This document shows, in pieces, positions 7,871 to 16,283 of a stretch of 51,811 nucleotides of DNA. The translations under genes were made by a program, and so were the position numbers. The DNA comes from Bacillota bacterium (GTDB lineage Bacteria; Bacillota; UBA4882; UBA8346): assembly GCA_012728785.1 (NCBI GenBank), contig JAAYEK010000256.1, positions 1-51,811 on the forward strand, given 5' to 3'. Numbering within the stretch: position 1 is the stretch's first letter; every line of letters starts with the position of its first letter. Under the pieces are notes generated by a model. The model was not told the origin of the DNA and made no database searches. It saw only the letters and a program-made list of their open reading frames with translations.

Positions 7871-9310
7871 GTGTTAAAATCTTTTTTTACTAAACTCAAT
7901 AACGCTTATGGTATGGCTTTTCCGTTAGTACTTCTTTTTACTTTCCTAGCCGTATCTCTTTTAGTAGCCGGTCTTGGTCCGCTGATTACTACCCAGTCAA
8001 GAGTTGTCGCTCACACCGAAGATCAATTGATTGCCAGATATGCTGCGGAGGCTGGAGTTAAACGGGGTTTAGTTTTAGCCCGTAATGATTATGATAGATT
8101 ACCCGAAGGGAGAAGCCCCAGCACGATAAAGGAGAGAAAGGATGTAACGGAGTCACTTCTTAATTTGGGGGGGATCTCCTACAAATATTCTTATCGATAT
8201 GTAGATGGAAATACAAAACGAAACCCAATGAGAATGGAGGTAACTGCTACTGCAACTTCAAAAAATACGACTGCCGATTCAATGGCATGGATTGTTTTCA
8301 ATTCTGGCGATATCCCAGGTTATACTTCACCTAATCTAATCGAACTTATTACAAGCGCTAATTCTAAAAACTTGGATAATTGCTATCATTGGGAAAGCAA
8401 AACTAGATATAATACTAATAAATGGGGCTTCGGGACTAATGCTAAAGGAACAACATATGGTTACCCTTCTAATGGTACTCAAGAAAACATCATTCTTTTT
8501 AATAATAACTATGTAAAAAGCGAGTTCAAACTGGACTATAACTTTAATTTCACTAAAAATTCCGGTTCTGGTGGAATTGGAGTAATTTACGGAGCTTCAG
8601 ACGGTGATACTGCATATGATTTCAATGCTTATTGTGTCAAATTTAATAAATCCCGTGAAGCCTTTTCCGTTACAAAATTCACAACAGAGAATAGTAAATA
8701 TGGTAACCGTCCGGTTGAATTATTTATCAATACGGATGAGTCTGGTCCTCAATCATATGGTGTTAAAACAGGCGAACAAGCCATGTTCCAACCCAATGGA
8801 AAAGATCCCTCCGATCATTCCAAAACCAGTTTTAACGGGATCGATGATCTTGGCAATGTTATCGGTCGCTCTTCGATCTCCTTTAGTGATGTGAAAAAAT
8901 TAACTGGGGTTGATCCTCGTACTTATGATGCTAACTATTCAATACGTATTGAAACAATTTTAGAAGATGTTACTGTTTATAACAAAGATGGTACTAGCTA
9001 TCCGGATAAACGTCTACGGCAGAATGTATATCTTAAACCTGCAGATGCTAAGGTTGAAGACTATGTGAAAGTACTTAGTTTTATTGATTTTTCCGATGTT
9101 AACCCTACAAAAACATATGACCTTGTTACCAAAGGCAAAACTGAAATTCAAAACCCTCAAATCGATCTCAAACGTAAATATAATAGAGACAAACATATTC
9201 GCACTGGATTAAGAGTTTGGGATGTTAAATCATGCGAATTTTACAACTCCAATATTCAAGGCGACTTTCAGGAGATTTATGATGTTCGACGGATAATTTG
9301 GAAAAAGTAA
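7871..9310 (+). CDS. PilX-like pilus protein with probable lectin-like C-terminal domain
   Basis: The N-terminus has the non-canonical PilX/GspK style: a basic stretch, NAYGMAFPLVLLFTFLAVSLLVAGLG membrane helix (about 12-36), then TQSRVVAHTEDQLIARYAAEAGVKRGL (about 42-67), in which the AAEAG motif is typical of PilX. The remaining roughly 380 residues are far longer than usual PilX. A segment at about 175-280 with SEFKLDYNFNF, GSGGIGVIYGAS and YCVKFNKSREAFSV looks like a LamG/jelly-roll carbohydrate-binding fold. I infer a pilus-tip adhesin. Start is GTG at 7871 with AGGGGTG close upstream, preferred over TTG at 7853. A terminator follows at 9336. Confidence 0.75.
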   Translation: MLKSFFTKLNNAYGMAFPLVLLFTFLAVSLLVAGLGPLITTQSRVVAHTEDQLIARYAAEAGVKRGLVLARNDYDRLPEGRSPSTIKERKDVTESLLNLGGISYKYSYRYVDGNTKRNPMRMEVTATATSKNTTADSMAWIVFNSGDIPGYTSPNLIELITSANSKNLDNCYHWESKTRYNTNKWGFGTNAKGTTYGYPSNGTQENIILFNNNYVKSEFKLDYNFNFTKNSGSGGIGVIYGASDGDTAYDFNAYCVKFNKSREAFSVTKFTTENSKYGNRPVELFINTDESGPQSYGVKTGEQAMFQPNGKDPSDHSKTSFNGIDDLGNVIGRSSISFSDVKKLTGVDPRTYDANYSIRIETILEDVTVYNKDGTSYPDKRLRQNVYLKPADAKVEDYVKVLSFIDFSDVNPTKTYDLVTKGKTEIQNPQIDLKRKYNRDKHIRTGLRVWDVKSCEFYNSNIQGDFQEIYDVRRIIWKK

Positions 9311-9335
9311 CTCTTCCCCACAACCAACAGTTAAT

Positions 9336-9376
9336 AATAAAGAGGCGTACCAATCAAACTGGTGAGCCTCTTTATT
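9336..9376. terminator. Bidirectional rho-independent terminator
   Basis: Arms AATAAAGAGGC (9336-9346) and GCCTCTTTATT (9366-9376) pair over 11 bases, with an inner ACCA/TGGT stem. It lies between the PilX-like gene (+) and the convergent TolB-like gene (-), with A/T-rich flanks on both sides. Confidence 0.85.
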
Positions 9377-9517
9377 TAAACATTAAATCGTAACTGCTTC
9401 TTTTTCTCACACAACCCCGGGCCAACATGCCAATATTCCTTAGACGTTTGACCCGCGTTTTAATAAATATTCAACTAAAAGCTGCACTATTACACTTAAT
9501 TTCTCACTTGCCACTTC

Positions 9518-10810
9518 TTATTTCTCATTGGGTTCCCAAACCGGATCATAGTCATTAGCCTCTGACAATTTGGTAACTTTTCCGTCAAGTGTCACCAAAT
9601 ACAGGGTTGATTTTTGAAATGAGGTGTTTTTACCGACAAAGATCAGTTTGTCTCCCTCCGGCGACCATTTGACCATACTTAGCGGTAAGGAAACCTTCAC
9701 ATCGATTTCATCCTCCATCTTGGTGTTCAAATTATAAATAACCAACTTTGATTCGGACAAAACTGCCACCCGTGAACTATCCGGCGACCAGCCTGGTAAC
9801 ATCGGCTTAGCCCCGGTCTTTCCCAACAGCCGGTCATAATCGTTTCCATCAGTACCAACTAGATAAGTGCCGTAAAAGTATTCAAAAGTAACAGTCCCAC
9901 TTTCACTCACACGTGCATCTACATCAGCTACTTTTGTGAAAGATAACATTTTACCGTCCGGAGACCAAGAGAAACCGTCCTGATAATCAATACTTTCCCT
10001 CAATCTAGTGGCCTCCGCAATCTTCGTCTCATTGGCGCCATTGCTATCCATCACCGTTATTTGATTATAAGAGCCGGCAATTGTCATTTTAGTTGAAAGA
10101 TACCCAATCTTACTATTATCCGGCGACCAGACGGCTTCTCTATACGAGTCGTCGTTCTTGGTGACCTTCACCCGTTCCGTCCCATCCGAGTTCATCATAT
10201 AAATATACTTTTTACGCTGATATTTTTCCAGACAGAGAATTTTTTGGCCATCAGCCGACCAGGAGGGGCATGTCCCTTCCGCATCCCTTTCGGTTAAACG
10301 AATTAGATTTTTGCCATCCGTATCGACCCGGCAGATAATGGTTTTAGATTTATTCTTCATCATGAAAAGCACTTTCGTACTATCCGGCGACCATAAGGGC
10401 AAATAGTCGGCAACGCAATTCCTGGCAATTTCCACCTGCCCGCTGCCGTCATCATTCATCACCCGGATCGCCATTGCTTTACCCTTCTTGGAAAGATACA
10501 TTATCCTTTGCCCATCAGGAGACCATTGCGGTTTCAGATCATCATTTTTACTGTTAGTCAGCCGTTTCAAACCCGATCCGTCTTCATTGATGGTATAGAT
10601 CTCAAAGTTACCATCCCGTTTTGAAGAAAATGCGATTCGGCGGAGACTCTTCACCGCCGCACCCTTATCTTCCTCAGCATTACTAACATTTTCAACATTT
10701 TCTATATTGTCAACACTTTCAATGTGGTCAATCTTCTCCTCCGCCATAATCATCGGACCTAAAGCCAACAGTAAAACCGTTATCATCAAAACCGAACGCC
10801 TAATCCCCAT
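9518..10810 (-). CDS. TolB-like WD40/PD40 beta-propeller, exported
   Basis: A 430-residue protein with a signal peptide (basic MGIRR, hydrophobic core to about residue 23 ending MAEE), an acidic repeat-like spacer (DHIESVDNIENVENVSN, about 28-44), and then a propeller of seven to eight PD40 blades recognisable by WSPDG/WSPDS/WSADG/WSPDN/WSPEG repeats spaced about 42-50 residues apart. In proteobacteria TolB of this fold belongs to the Tol-Pal system, but no tolA, pal or tolQR is nearby, and TolB's N-terminal domain is missing. A periplasmic protein-binding role is likely; the partner is unknown. ATG with GGAGGGG upstream. It follows the porin-like gene in the same direction. Confidence 0.75.
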   Translation of the reverse strand: MGIRRSVLMITVLLLALGPMIMAEEKIDHIESVDNIENVENVSNAEEDKGAAVKSLRRIAFSSKRDGNFEIYTINEDGSGLKRLTNSKNDDLKPQWSPDGQRIMYLSKKGKAMAIRVMNDDGSGQVEIARNCVADYLPLWSPDSTKVLFMMKNKSKTIICRVDTDGKNLIRLTERDAEGTCPSWSADGQKILCLEKYQRKKYIYMMNSDGTERVKVTKNDDSYREAVWSPDNSKIGYLSTKMTIAGSYNQITVMDSNGANETKIAEATRLRESIDYQDGFSWSPDGKMLSFTKVADVDARVSESGTVTFEYFYGTYLVGTDGNDYDRLLGKTGAKPMLPGWSPDSSRVAVLSESKLVIYNLNTKMEDEIDVKVSLPLSMVKWSPEGDKLIFVGKNTSFQKSTLYLVTLDGKVTKLSEANDYDPVWEPNEK

Positions 10811-10923
10811 TAACTTCCCCTCCCACAGTATTAAAAATTGGGACTCTCATATCTTCTCTATTTTACCGTAAATATACCTATGCCGCAATAAGTTTCTTGA
10901 ATGAGATGTGGAAAATGTGAGCC

Positions 10924-10957
10924 AAAAAAAAGACTGCCTCCTAAGAGACAGTCTTTT
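10924..10957 (-). terminator. Rho-independent terminator of the porin-like gene
   Basis: On the minus strand AAAAGACTG and CAGTCTTTT form a nine-base stem around a 12-base loop and are followed by a run of T. It lies 20 bases after the stop codon of the barrel protein. Confidence 0.9.
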
Positions 10958-10977
10958 GACTTACAGTAAACTACTTC

Positions 10978-12018
10978 TTACCAGAAGCTCACGTAGCAGC
11001 TAGCATATACGCCATCATCTTCGTTAGCATCTACGCCTTTGCTGAACATACCGGCTCTGGCTTCGATCACGCCATAGTTGTAGCCAACATAGAAATTGGT
11101 GTAGTTATCGGCTTCATCAGCTTTTTCGTCTGCTTGAGCAGCTCTGTAGCAGAGGGTTACGTTGTCCATGGGTTTGTATTTCAATTCATACAATAAACCG
11201 CCATCTGCGAATTGATAGCCGTCATCCATACCGACCATAGCTTCAAAGTTGATAGCATCAACAGAAGCACCGATTTGAATAACACTGATATCCTCTACAC
11301 CAGCTGCATCAAAAGAAGAAGAAACATAGTCAGCTTTGATGGTTCCAAAACCTAAAGCATAAGAACCACCGACGTTAATTTCGCTGTTGCCGGCCTTGTC
11401 GCTATAACTACCAACATGAACGTCTCCGCCGTCAAACTTGAAGGTAGCAGCAATTGAAATTTCATTGTCATTATTTTCATCATAGGTGTTAAATCCATAA
11501 GCCAAGTTAACTTTTACGGTATCGGTTACATAGTCAACACCAAGTACGTTGTCTGTCAAGTCTTTGTCAAACATGCAATCGGTATGGCTTCCAAGCACGT
11601 CAATATTATACATTCTAGCCATTCCTTGGTTACCTTTTTCATTTTCAAAGTTGGTGTACCAAACGTTGAAGTTGGAACCGCCAACGCCGTCAATACCAAA
11701 TTCATAGATACCATTAACAGCCAGGGTTTTATCATCATGGTCGACAGTTTCACTATAATATCCATTGAGTGGCCATGAATCAAGTTTAGCACCGATGGTA
11801 CCCCAGCTACCGGTCTCTTCATCTTTGACAGTACCTTTTAGTAACAATTTGATACCGCTGTTATAAACACCACTCGGCATGTTTTCACGAGCATCGCTAT
11901 CCACATAACTCCAGCAAATTCTTCCGCCTACATACGCATCAAGAGCAGCAGCAGAAGCTACTACGGTTAATGATAAGGTTAAAACAACTACTAATGCAAG
12001 TACTAATAACTTTTTCAT
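10978..12018 (-). CDS. Porin-like outer-membrane beta-barrel protein
   Basis: A 346-residue exported protein: signal peptide MKKLLVLALVVVLTLSLTVV then ASAAALDA with a probable cleavage after ASA (about 23). The mature part is a run of short alternating strands separated by acidic, Gly/Asn-rich turns, has few charged helices, and ends in the aromatic residues Phe-Trp (YVSFW), close to the terminal-aromatic signal recognised by the BAM machinery. No SLH domain is present, unlike the OmpM porins of Negativicutes. Start ATG at 12018 follows AGGAGG; the in-frame ATG 14 codons upstream has none. A strong own terminator and a long leader suggest an abundant, regulated product. Barrel assignment is by pattern, not homology. 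Confidence 0.75.
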   Translation of the reverse strand: MKKLLVLALVVVLTLSLTVVASAAALDAYVGGRICWSYVDSDARENMPSGVYNSGIKLLLKGTVKDEETGSWGTIGAKLDSWPLNGYYSETVDHDDKTLAVNGIYEFGIDGVGGSNFNVWYTNFENEKGNQGMARMYNIDVLGSHTDCMFDKDLTDNVLGVDYVTDTVKVNLAYGFNTYDENNDNEISIAATFKFDGGDVHVGSYSDKAGNSEINVGGSYALGFGTIKADYVSSSFDAAGVEDISVIQIGASVDAINFEAMVGMDDGYQFADGGLLYELKYKPMDNVTLCYRAAQADEKADEADNYTNFYVGYNYGVIEARAGMFSKGVDANEDDGVYASCYVSFW

Positions 12019-12621
12019 TAAGTAAACTTCCTCCTCTAAATTTAAAATAAAATAATCCAATCAAGCGTTTCATTAATCTTTCCAATGGAACTGGTTCTTT
12101 TCAAGTTTCGAAACAGATACATCTTTGGACTAATATGCTTGACCTAAAACCTATTAGCTTACCTCTACATCGCCTCCTTTCATATCTTTAATGAATCCGG
12201 TAAGTGATGTAATAAAGGTTATAATACTAGCTAATCTTAATACATTACAAATTAATTATCTTATTGTTAAGCGAAAAATCCTAGTCGGATATTTCCTAGT
12301 TAAATAATCACATACTGAAGCTGACTTTTTAAAAAACAATGATTTTTTCTCGACATATTTCTTAAATTTCTCTCTCCTTGTTTTCAGAATGACTAAAAAA
12401 ATTACCTATCCTTTTCTTTCTCAAAATCCGATTTCAGCTTAATTGGCTTGATTCCTGCTAGTAAAAAATTATCAGCCGGATCTAAGTTCTAACTATGCTT
12501 TTACTGCATCCTAAATTCCTTCTTTAAATTTTCTTTCCATCTTTTCCATTAGATTTAGCGATTCAGCTAGTTTAAAAATACTCCTTTCATCCCAACCTAT
12601 CATCAACGAGGAGGTATCGAG
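12019..12621 (-). other. Long intergenic region upstream of porin and lipoprotein genes
   Basis: About 600 bases without a supported gene. It holds a candidate porin promoter (12221-12250), a perfect ten-base palindrome GTTTCGAAAC near 12106-12115, and on the minus strand an AAAGGAGG directly before an ATG-TAG start-stop pair near 12163-12176. The mRNA leader of the porin gene would be near 195 bases, enough for regulation by structure. No known riboswitch core was recognised. Confidence 0.4.
12221..12250 (-). promoter_or_regulatory. Candidate promoter for the porin-like gene
   Basis: On the minus strand TTGTAA (12250-12245) and TATTAT (12226-12221) are separated by 18 bases. Fit to consensus is moderate. 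If used, the transcript starts near 12214. Confidence 0.4.
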
Positions 12622-13077
12622 ATGAACTCTAAAAAAATTATTTTAGGTGTAGCCATGATTGTCTCTATTAATGTCTTTACGGGTTGTAACTGGCTTAATG
12701 ACAACCAACCCCGTCCGGCTCCGGTCCGGCCGCGTACTCCAACTCCCACACGGAACATAACTCCGGCTCCGACCAAAAGAACTCCTGGAGCTTCCGGGTT
12801 AACCGAAAAGCAACTATTGGATCGAATCAAGCGGATCGAGACTGCCGCTAAAAAGGAGAACTGGTCGGTATGTAACCGGGAGACTAACCTGCTGGGAGTG
12901 GATATGACCCGTTACCGTCCCTCATCGACCAATGGCAAATCATTAAGAAATATCGCCACCTTTGATACGGCTTACGCCAAGCTTCAAGCCGACGCCAAAA
13001 GCAAAAACCGACCGGGAATTATCAAAGACTGTGATAAACTACGGGATGATCTACGCCGGATCAAAAATAATCCATAA
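12622..13077 (+). CDS. Small lipoprotein with proline-rich linker, function unknown
   Basis: A 151-residue protein with a lipoprotein signal (MNSKKIILGVAMIVSINVFTGC, lipobox VFTGC, lipidated Cys22), a Pro/Thr/Arg-rich linker (about 29-52), and a compact helical C-terminal domain (about 58-148) with one more Cys pair (in VCNRE and KDCDK) and RLRD/DDLRRIK-like basic-acidic heptads. The domain looks like a four-helix bundle similar in style to DUF4363-type lipoproteins, but I cannot name the family. ATG with GAGGAGG about eight bases upstream. It converges on the secretin gene with a large inverted repeat between. Confidence 0.75.
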   Translation: MNSKKIILGVAMIVSINVFTGCNWLNDNQPRPAPVRPRTPTPTRNITPAPTKRTPGASGLTEKQLLDRIKRIETAAKKENWSVCNRETNLLGVDMTRYRPSSTNGKSLRNIATFDTAYAKLQADAKSKNRPGIIKDCDKLRDDLRRIKNNP

Positions 13078-13084
13078 TCCAATA

Positions 13085-13149
13085 AATCCGTGTTAATCCT
13101 GTCTAAAAGAAAAGGAGCTTAGACAGGATTAACGGGATGAACACGGATT
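13085..13149. repeat. Long imperfect inverted repeat between convergent genes
   Basis: The left arm 13085-13106 (AATCCGTGTTAATCCTGTCT) pairs with 13119-13149 (TTAGACAGGATTAA, then GATGAACACGGATT), the right arm carrying nine extra bases. The sequence is of the ATCCGTGTTAATC type seen as a dispersed intergenic element in many bacterial genomes, and a related stretch (ATCTGCGTAATCTGTC) follows at about 13192-13212. It can fold into a hairpin but has no T run, so it may end both convergent transcripts only weakly. Confidence 0.7.
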
Positions 13150-13219
13150 ATAAAAACCAAATATTATAATTTTTACATCTCCCTATCTGCGCAATCTGCG
13201 TAATCTGTCTCATCCGTGA

Positions 13220-15103
13220 TCAAAACTTGCTATTGGCAATCTTATCGACTGGAACCGGCAAAATAATTCCTTGACCCGTTTCAATCTTAGTATGGTCTTT
13301 AATATTATTAATTTCCATTAAAACTTCGACAGTTGTCCCATAACGTTTAGCAATCCGCCAAAGGGTCTCTTTGGGCTTAATCTCATAGAAATGATTCTTG
13401 GGTATGGGAAGCGCCAGCTCGAAGCCTGCAGCTATCTTTTCCGTGTCTGATTTTAGTTTATTCTCAGCTAAAATATTTTCTTTGGTGATCCCGAATTTTT
13501 TAGCAAGACCACTAATAGTCTCTCCTGTTTTCACTTTTACTTTCACCTTAACAGAATCAACCGCTTTAGACGCTGTCGGTTTGGACTCTGGCGGTATTGC
13601 TTCCATAGGGGTTGAATCGACTGTACCAGGTAGTTTGGAAAGGTCAGGTAACATTTTTTCTTCAACCGGGATCTCTTTATCAACCGGTTCCGTTTGAAGC
13701 GGCCCATCGACGGGTTTCGGTTTAACAGTTTCCTTTAGACTTGTAGACTCAGTTTGAGAAGTGTTTTCTAAGGTCGCGTTTTCATTAATTGGTTTTTCGT
13801 TGGTATCCTCCTGGACTGTAGAAGTGCTAATAACTGGAGCTCTTGGTTCAGTCTCCACCGGTGTTTTAGGGATTTCCATTTCTGTTGAGGGCTTTTTACC
13901 CACCGTATGAACACTGGCATTATCAATCCCTTCATTCTTCAGGCGAATGATTTTAGGAGTCACAAAAATCACTACTTCCGTATGTTCTCTGGTATCTTTT
14001 TTGTTCCCAAAAAGTCGCCCAATTAATGGTACTCTAGCTAGCCCTGGTAATCCGGAATTACTGGATGTATTAGACTCACTATGTAAACCGGATAAGACGA
14101 AGGTCTCCCCTTCACGCAACCTCACCACCGAGCTTGCTTCCCTGGTTCGAATCACCGGCACATCGTCGCCTTCTCCGGTTTTTCTCCAATCTACGATCGT
14201 ACTGACTTCAGCTTTAATCGAAACAGTCACAATATCATCTTCATTAATCCGCGGGGTCACTGTCAACTTAGTTCCAACTTCAAGATAAGTAACAATATAT
14301 TCGATCCCCGTAGATGAACGATTTGTTGTAATAATGGGAAATTTATCACCAATTAATATCTTCCCTTCTTGGCTATCGGTAATTGAAATATTAGGGTTGG
14401 CTAATAGGCGGGCCTTATTGGTTGCTTCCAAAGCGCTGAGTGTCGCCATAGTAGTTAATTTAAAGTTGGCCGTCGAGGAGATCTTGTTAAACTCCCAGTT
14501 CAACCCCAATTCCTTACTTCCGCCTTCGGTTAACTCCTCCATTCGCGCTTCAATATTCAACTGGGGCATCTCCCGATCAAGCCTGACTACGATCTCTTCG
14601 ATATTTTGATGTTCCAAGATACTGGCTTTGATCGTAAGTTGGTTGGTCCGGGTATCAACTCCAATCTTATCCTCGGCGATAATTATTTTTAAGGCATTCT
14701 TCACCTGTTCCGGCGAAGCATATCTTAGGTGATAAAGTTTTGTCTCCCTGCTCTCAAAATTGCTAAAAGTTTTCTCGTTGCCGATAATAACTGTCCTGGT
14801 CTGAGTGATCCACCGGAAGGAATAACCGTATGTCTGAGTCAACAACTCAATCGCTTCTTTAATCGACAGTCCGTGTTTGAGTTTGATGGATACATCTCCC
14901 TTGACTTGAGGGTCCATTAAAATATTGATCCCGCCCAACTCGGCCAGAGAACGGAATACGTCTCGAATATCGGCGTCGAATACTTCGAAGTTGGAGATAA
15001 TTTCGGTTTTCACTCCCGCTAAAACCGGATGGGAGCAAAAAAAGATCATCACCATTAACGTCAAAAACAATGGGGCTGCTATGAGTTTATTTCGTTTACC
15101 CAT
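13220..15103 (-). CDS. pilQ: Type IV pilus secretin PilQ with two C-terminal LysM domains
   Basis: Forms the outer-membrane pore for the pilus. The 627 residues hold a signal peptide (about 1-29), an STN/N0-type domain (FEVFDADIRDVFRSLAELGG, about 37-100), an N1 domain (about 118-185), and the secretin beta-domain (about 200-410) with RTREASSVVRLREGETFVLSGL and the signature PGLARVPLIGRLFGNK. After a Pro/Thr/Glu-rich linker (about 420-515) come two LysM domains (about 520-567 and 571-618; TGETISGLAKKFGIT and KETLWRIAKRYGTT). LysM binds peptidoglycan glycan; proteobacterial PilQ instead anchors by N-terminal AMIN domains, which are absent here. Start ATG overlaps the preceding stop by one base; last gene of the pilMNOPQ run. 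Confidence 0.93.
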   Translation of the reverse strand: MGKRNKLIAAPLFLTLMVMIFFCSHPVLAGVKTEIISNFEVFDADIRDVFRSLAELGGINILMDPQVKGDVSIKLKHGLSIKEAIELLTQTYGYSFRWITQTRTVIIGNEKTFSNFESRETKLYHLRYASPEQVKNALKIIIAEDKIGVDTRTNQLTIKASILEHQNIEEIVVRLDREMPQLNIEARMEELTEGGSKELGLNWEFNKISSTANFKLTTMATLSALEATNKARLLANPNISITDSQEGKILIGDKFPIITTNRSSTGIEYIVTYLEVGTKLTVTPRINEDDIVTVSIKAEVSTIVDWRKTGEGDDVPVIRTREASSVVRLREGETFVLSGLHSESNTSSNSGLPGLARVPLIGRLFGNKKDTREHTEVVIFVTPKIIRLKNEGIDNASVHTVGKKPSTEMEIPKTPVETEPRAPVISTSTVQEDTNEKPINENATLENTSQTESTSLKETVKPKPVDGPLQTEPVDKEIPVEEKMLPDLSKLPGTVDSTPMEAIPPESKPTASKAVDSVKVKVKVKTGETISGLAKKFGITKENILAENKLKSDTEKIAAGFELALPIPKNHFYEIKPKETLWRIAKRYGTTVEVLMEINNIKDHTKIETGQGIILPVPVDKIANSKF

Positions 15104-15708
15104 TATTTGGCCCTCTCTTTCTTATCCAGTTTCACACGGCCTTTCGGGGTGATTAAAATGACCGAGTCATTGTTAATTTCTCCCACCCGGTATTTGGTCC
15201 CCGGTAAAATCTCCCCCAGTTTCAATAGATAGGATTTATTTTGATATCTAACGATGATTACCTGACTATTTTCTGTTCCTAAGATCCCTTTTAAAACCGG
15301 TTTTTCCGGGTTCTCATCCGGTTTAGCGATTGGTAACAGTCCTTGATCAGGCCTTATCAGCTGCAGGTCATCCCTGACCGGTTGATTTGGAGGAACAGTC
15401 GGCCTTGTAGTTTGATCTTTGCGCCTCCGGGCTGCTATTATTGAAGGAGGCGGTAAAAAAAGATCCCTCTTTGAAATTGGGCCCGTGCCCATTTTTAAGC
15501 TTGGTGTTGTTAATTGATCTTCAGTATACTTGTCGTTAATATTGCCGGTTAACGGCGGGACAGCTGTTGCCGGGCTAGTTGGGCTGATAGGAGCCGGTTT
15601 AGGTTGCATAAAAAAACTCCAATATAAAGCCCCCCCTAAGGCAAACAGCAAGACAACCAATAAACCCGGCCTAACTGCCGGTTGCTTTTCCTGGGAATTT
15701 CCGCTCAT
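15103..15708 (-). CDS. PilP/GspC-like inner-membrane pilus alignment protein
   Basis: A 201-residue bitopic protein: cytoplasmic tail, one membrane helix (GLLVVLLFALGGALYWSFF, about 15-33), a long Pro/Thr-rich periplasmic spacer (about 35-125), and a small C-terminal beta domain (about 135-198: VLKGILG, VIIVRYQNKSYLLKLGEIL, VGEINNDSVILI) that matches the homology-region fold shared by PilP and GspC, which contacts the secretin. It sits exactly where pilP is expected, between pilO (4-base overlap) and pilQ (1-base overlap). Unlike proteobacterial PilP it is not a lipoprotein but has a membrane helix, as GspC does. Name inferred from fold and place. Confidence 0.75.
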   Translation of the reverse strand: MSGNSQEKQPAVRPGLLVVLLFALGGALYWSFFMQPKPAPISPTSPATAVPPLTGNINDKYTEDQLTTPSLKMGTGPISKRDLFLPPPSIIAARRRKDQTTRPTVPPNQPVRDDLQLIRPDQGLLPIAKPDENPEKPVLKGILGTENSQVIIVRYQNKSYLLKLGEILPGTKYRVGEINNDSVILITPKGRVKLDKKERAK

Positions 15709-16283
15709 GGGTTCACCTTCCCTTGTTCCACGGGAGCGATCAAGTCTAATATTAATTGAGTATTTAGCTCATAGGCTTTCCTACTCTCAGAATCGGGTTC
15801 GGAAGCATTTATGTTTAGACCTGAAACCATCATAAACCGCTTCGATTCAAGTATGGACTCTAGAAACCTTTTAATACCGTGATACTCCCCGTTTAATTCC
15901 ACCGCCCATTGATATACTTGATAATTCGGCAAACCTCTGAAATTCTTTACTTGATCGTCTATTTTACAGAAGATAATGTCCACCTTACAATTCCGGGCGA
16001 TTCGTTCCAGTTCCAAAACAAAAGCTGCTTGTTCCTCCCGGCTGGGAGCAAACCGTTGCAACCGATAAATTTCCGCGATTCCGGTTTTGCTTTGTTCTCT
16101 CAACAGCGGTAGTGTCGCTACTTTTTGTTTCATTTGCAACAACTCGGATTCACGCTGATTTATTTTTTGTTTCAATTCGTTATTTTTCAATAAATAATGG
16201 ACCCCTCCGGCAATGATTCCACCGGAGATCAAAATGATCAATATAATAAAAATTATGGTTGAAAGATTATTTTTTTTCGTCAT
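15705..16283 (-). CDS. pilO: Type IV pilus inner-membrane assembly protein PilO
   Basis: A 192-residue bitopic protein with an N-terminal membrane helix (IIFIILIILISGGIIAGGVH, about 10-29), a coiled coil (about 34-70) and a ferredoxin-like domain containing FVLELERIARNCKVDI and the PilO-typical YHGIKRFLESILESKRFM (about 133-151). It forms a heterodimer with PilN and links PilM to PilP and the secretin. The gene overlaps pilN by 17 bases and pilP by 4, with only a weak ribosome binding site, so translation is probably coupled. Confidence 0.88.
   Translation of the reverse strand: MTKKNNLSTIIFIILIILISGGIIAGGVHYLLKNNELKQKINQRESELLQMKQKVATLPLLREQSKTGIAEIYRLQRFAPSREEQAAFVLELERIARNCKVDIIFCKIDDQVKNFRGLPNYQVYQWAVELNGEYHGIKRFLESILESKRFMMVSGLNINASEPDSESRKAYELNTQLILDLIAPVEQGKVNP

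Noticed and set aside
12019-12060. Longer porin start (14 extra codons)
   Set aside because: Adds an acidic segment before a perfect signal peptide and has no ribosome binding site, whereas AGGAGG precedes ATG 12018.
15103-16283. General secretion (type II) operon instead of a pilus locus
   Set aside because: PilT, PilM and the PilN INLLP motif identify a type IV pilus; no GspG/GspL/GspM pattern.
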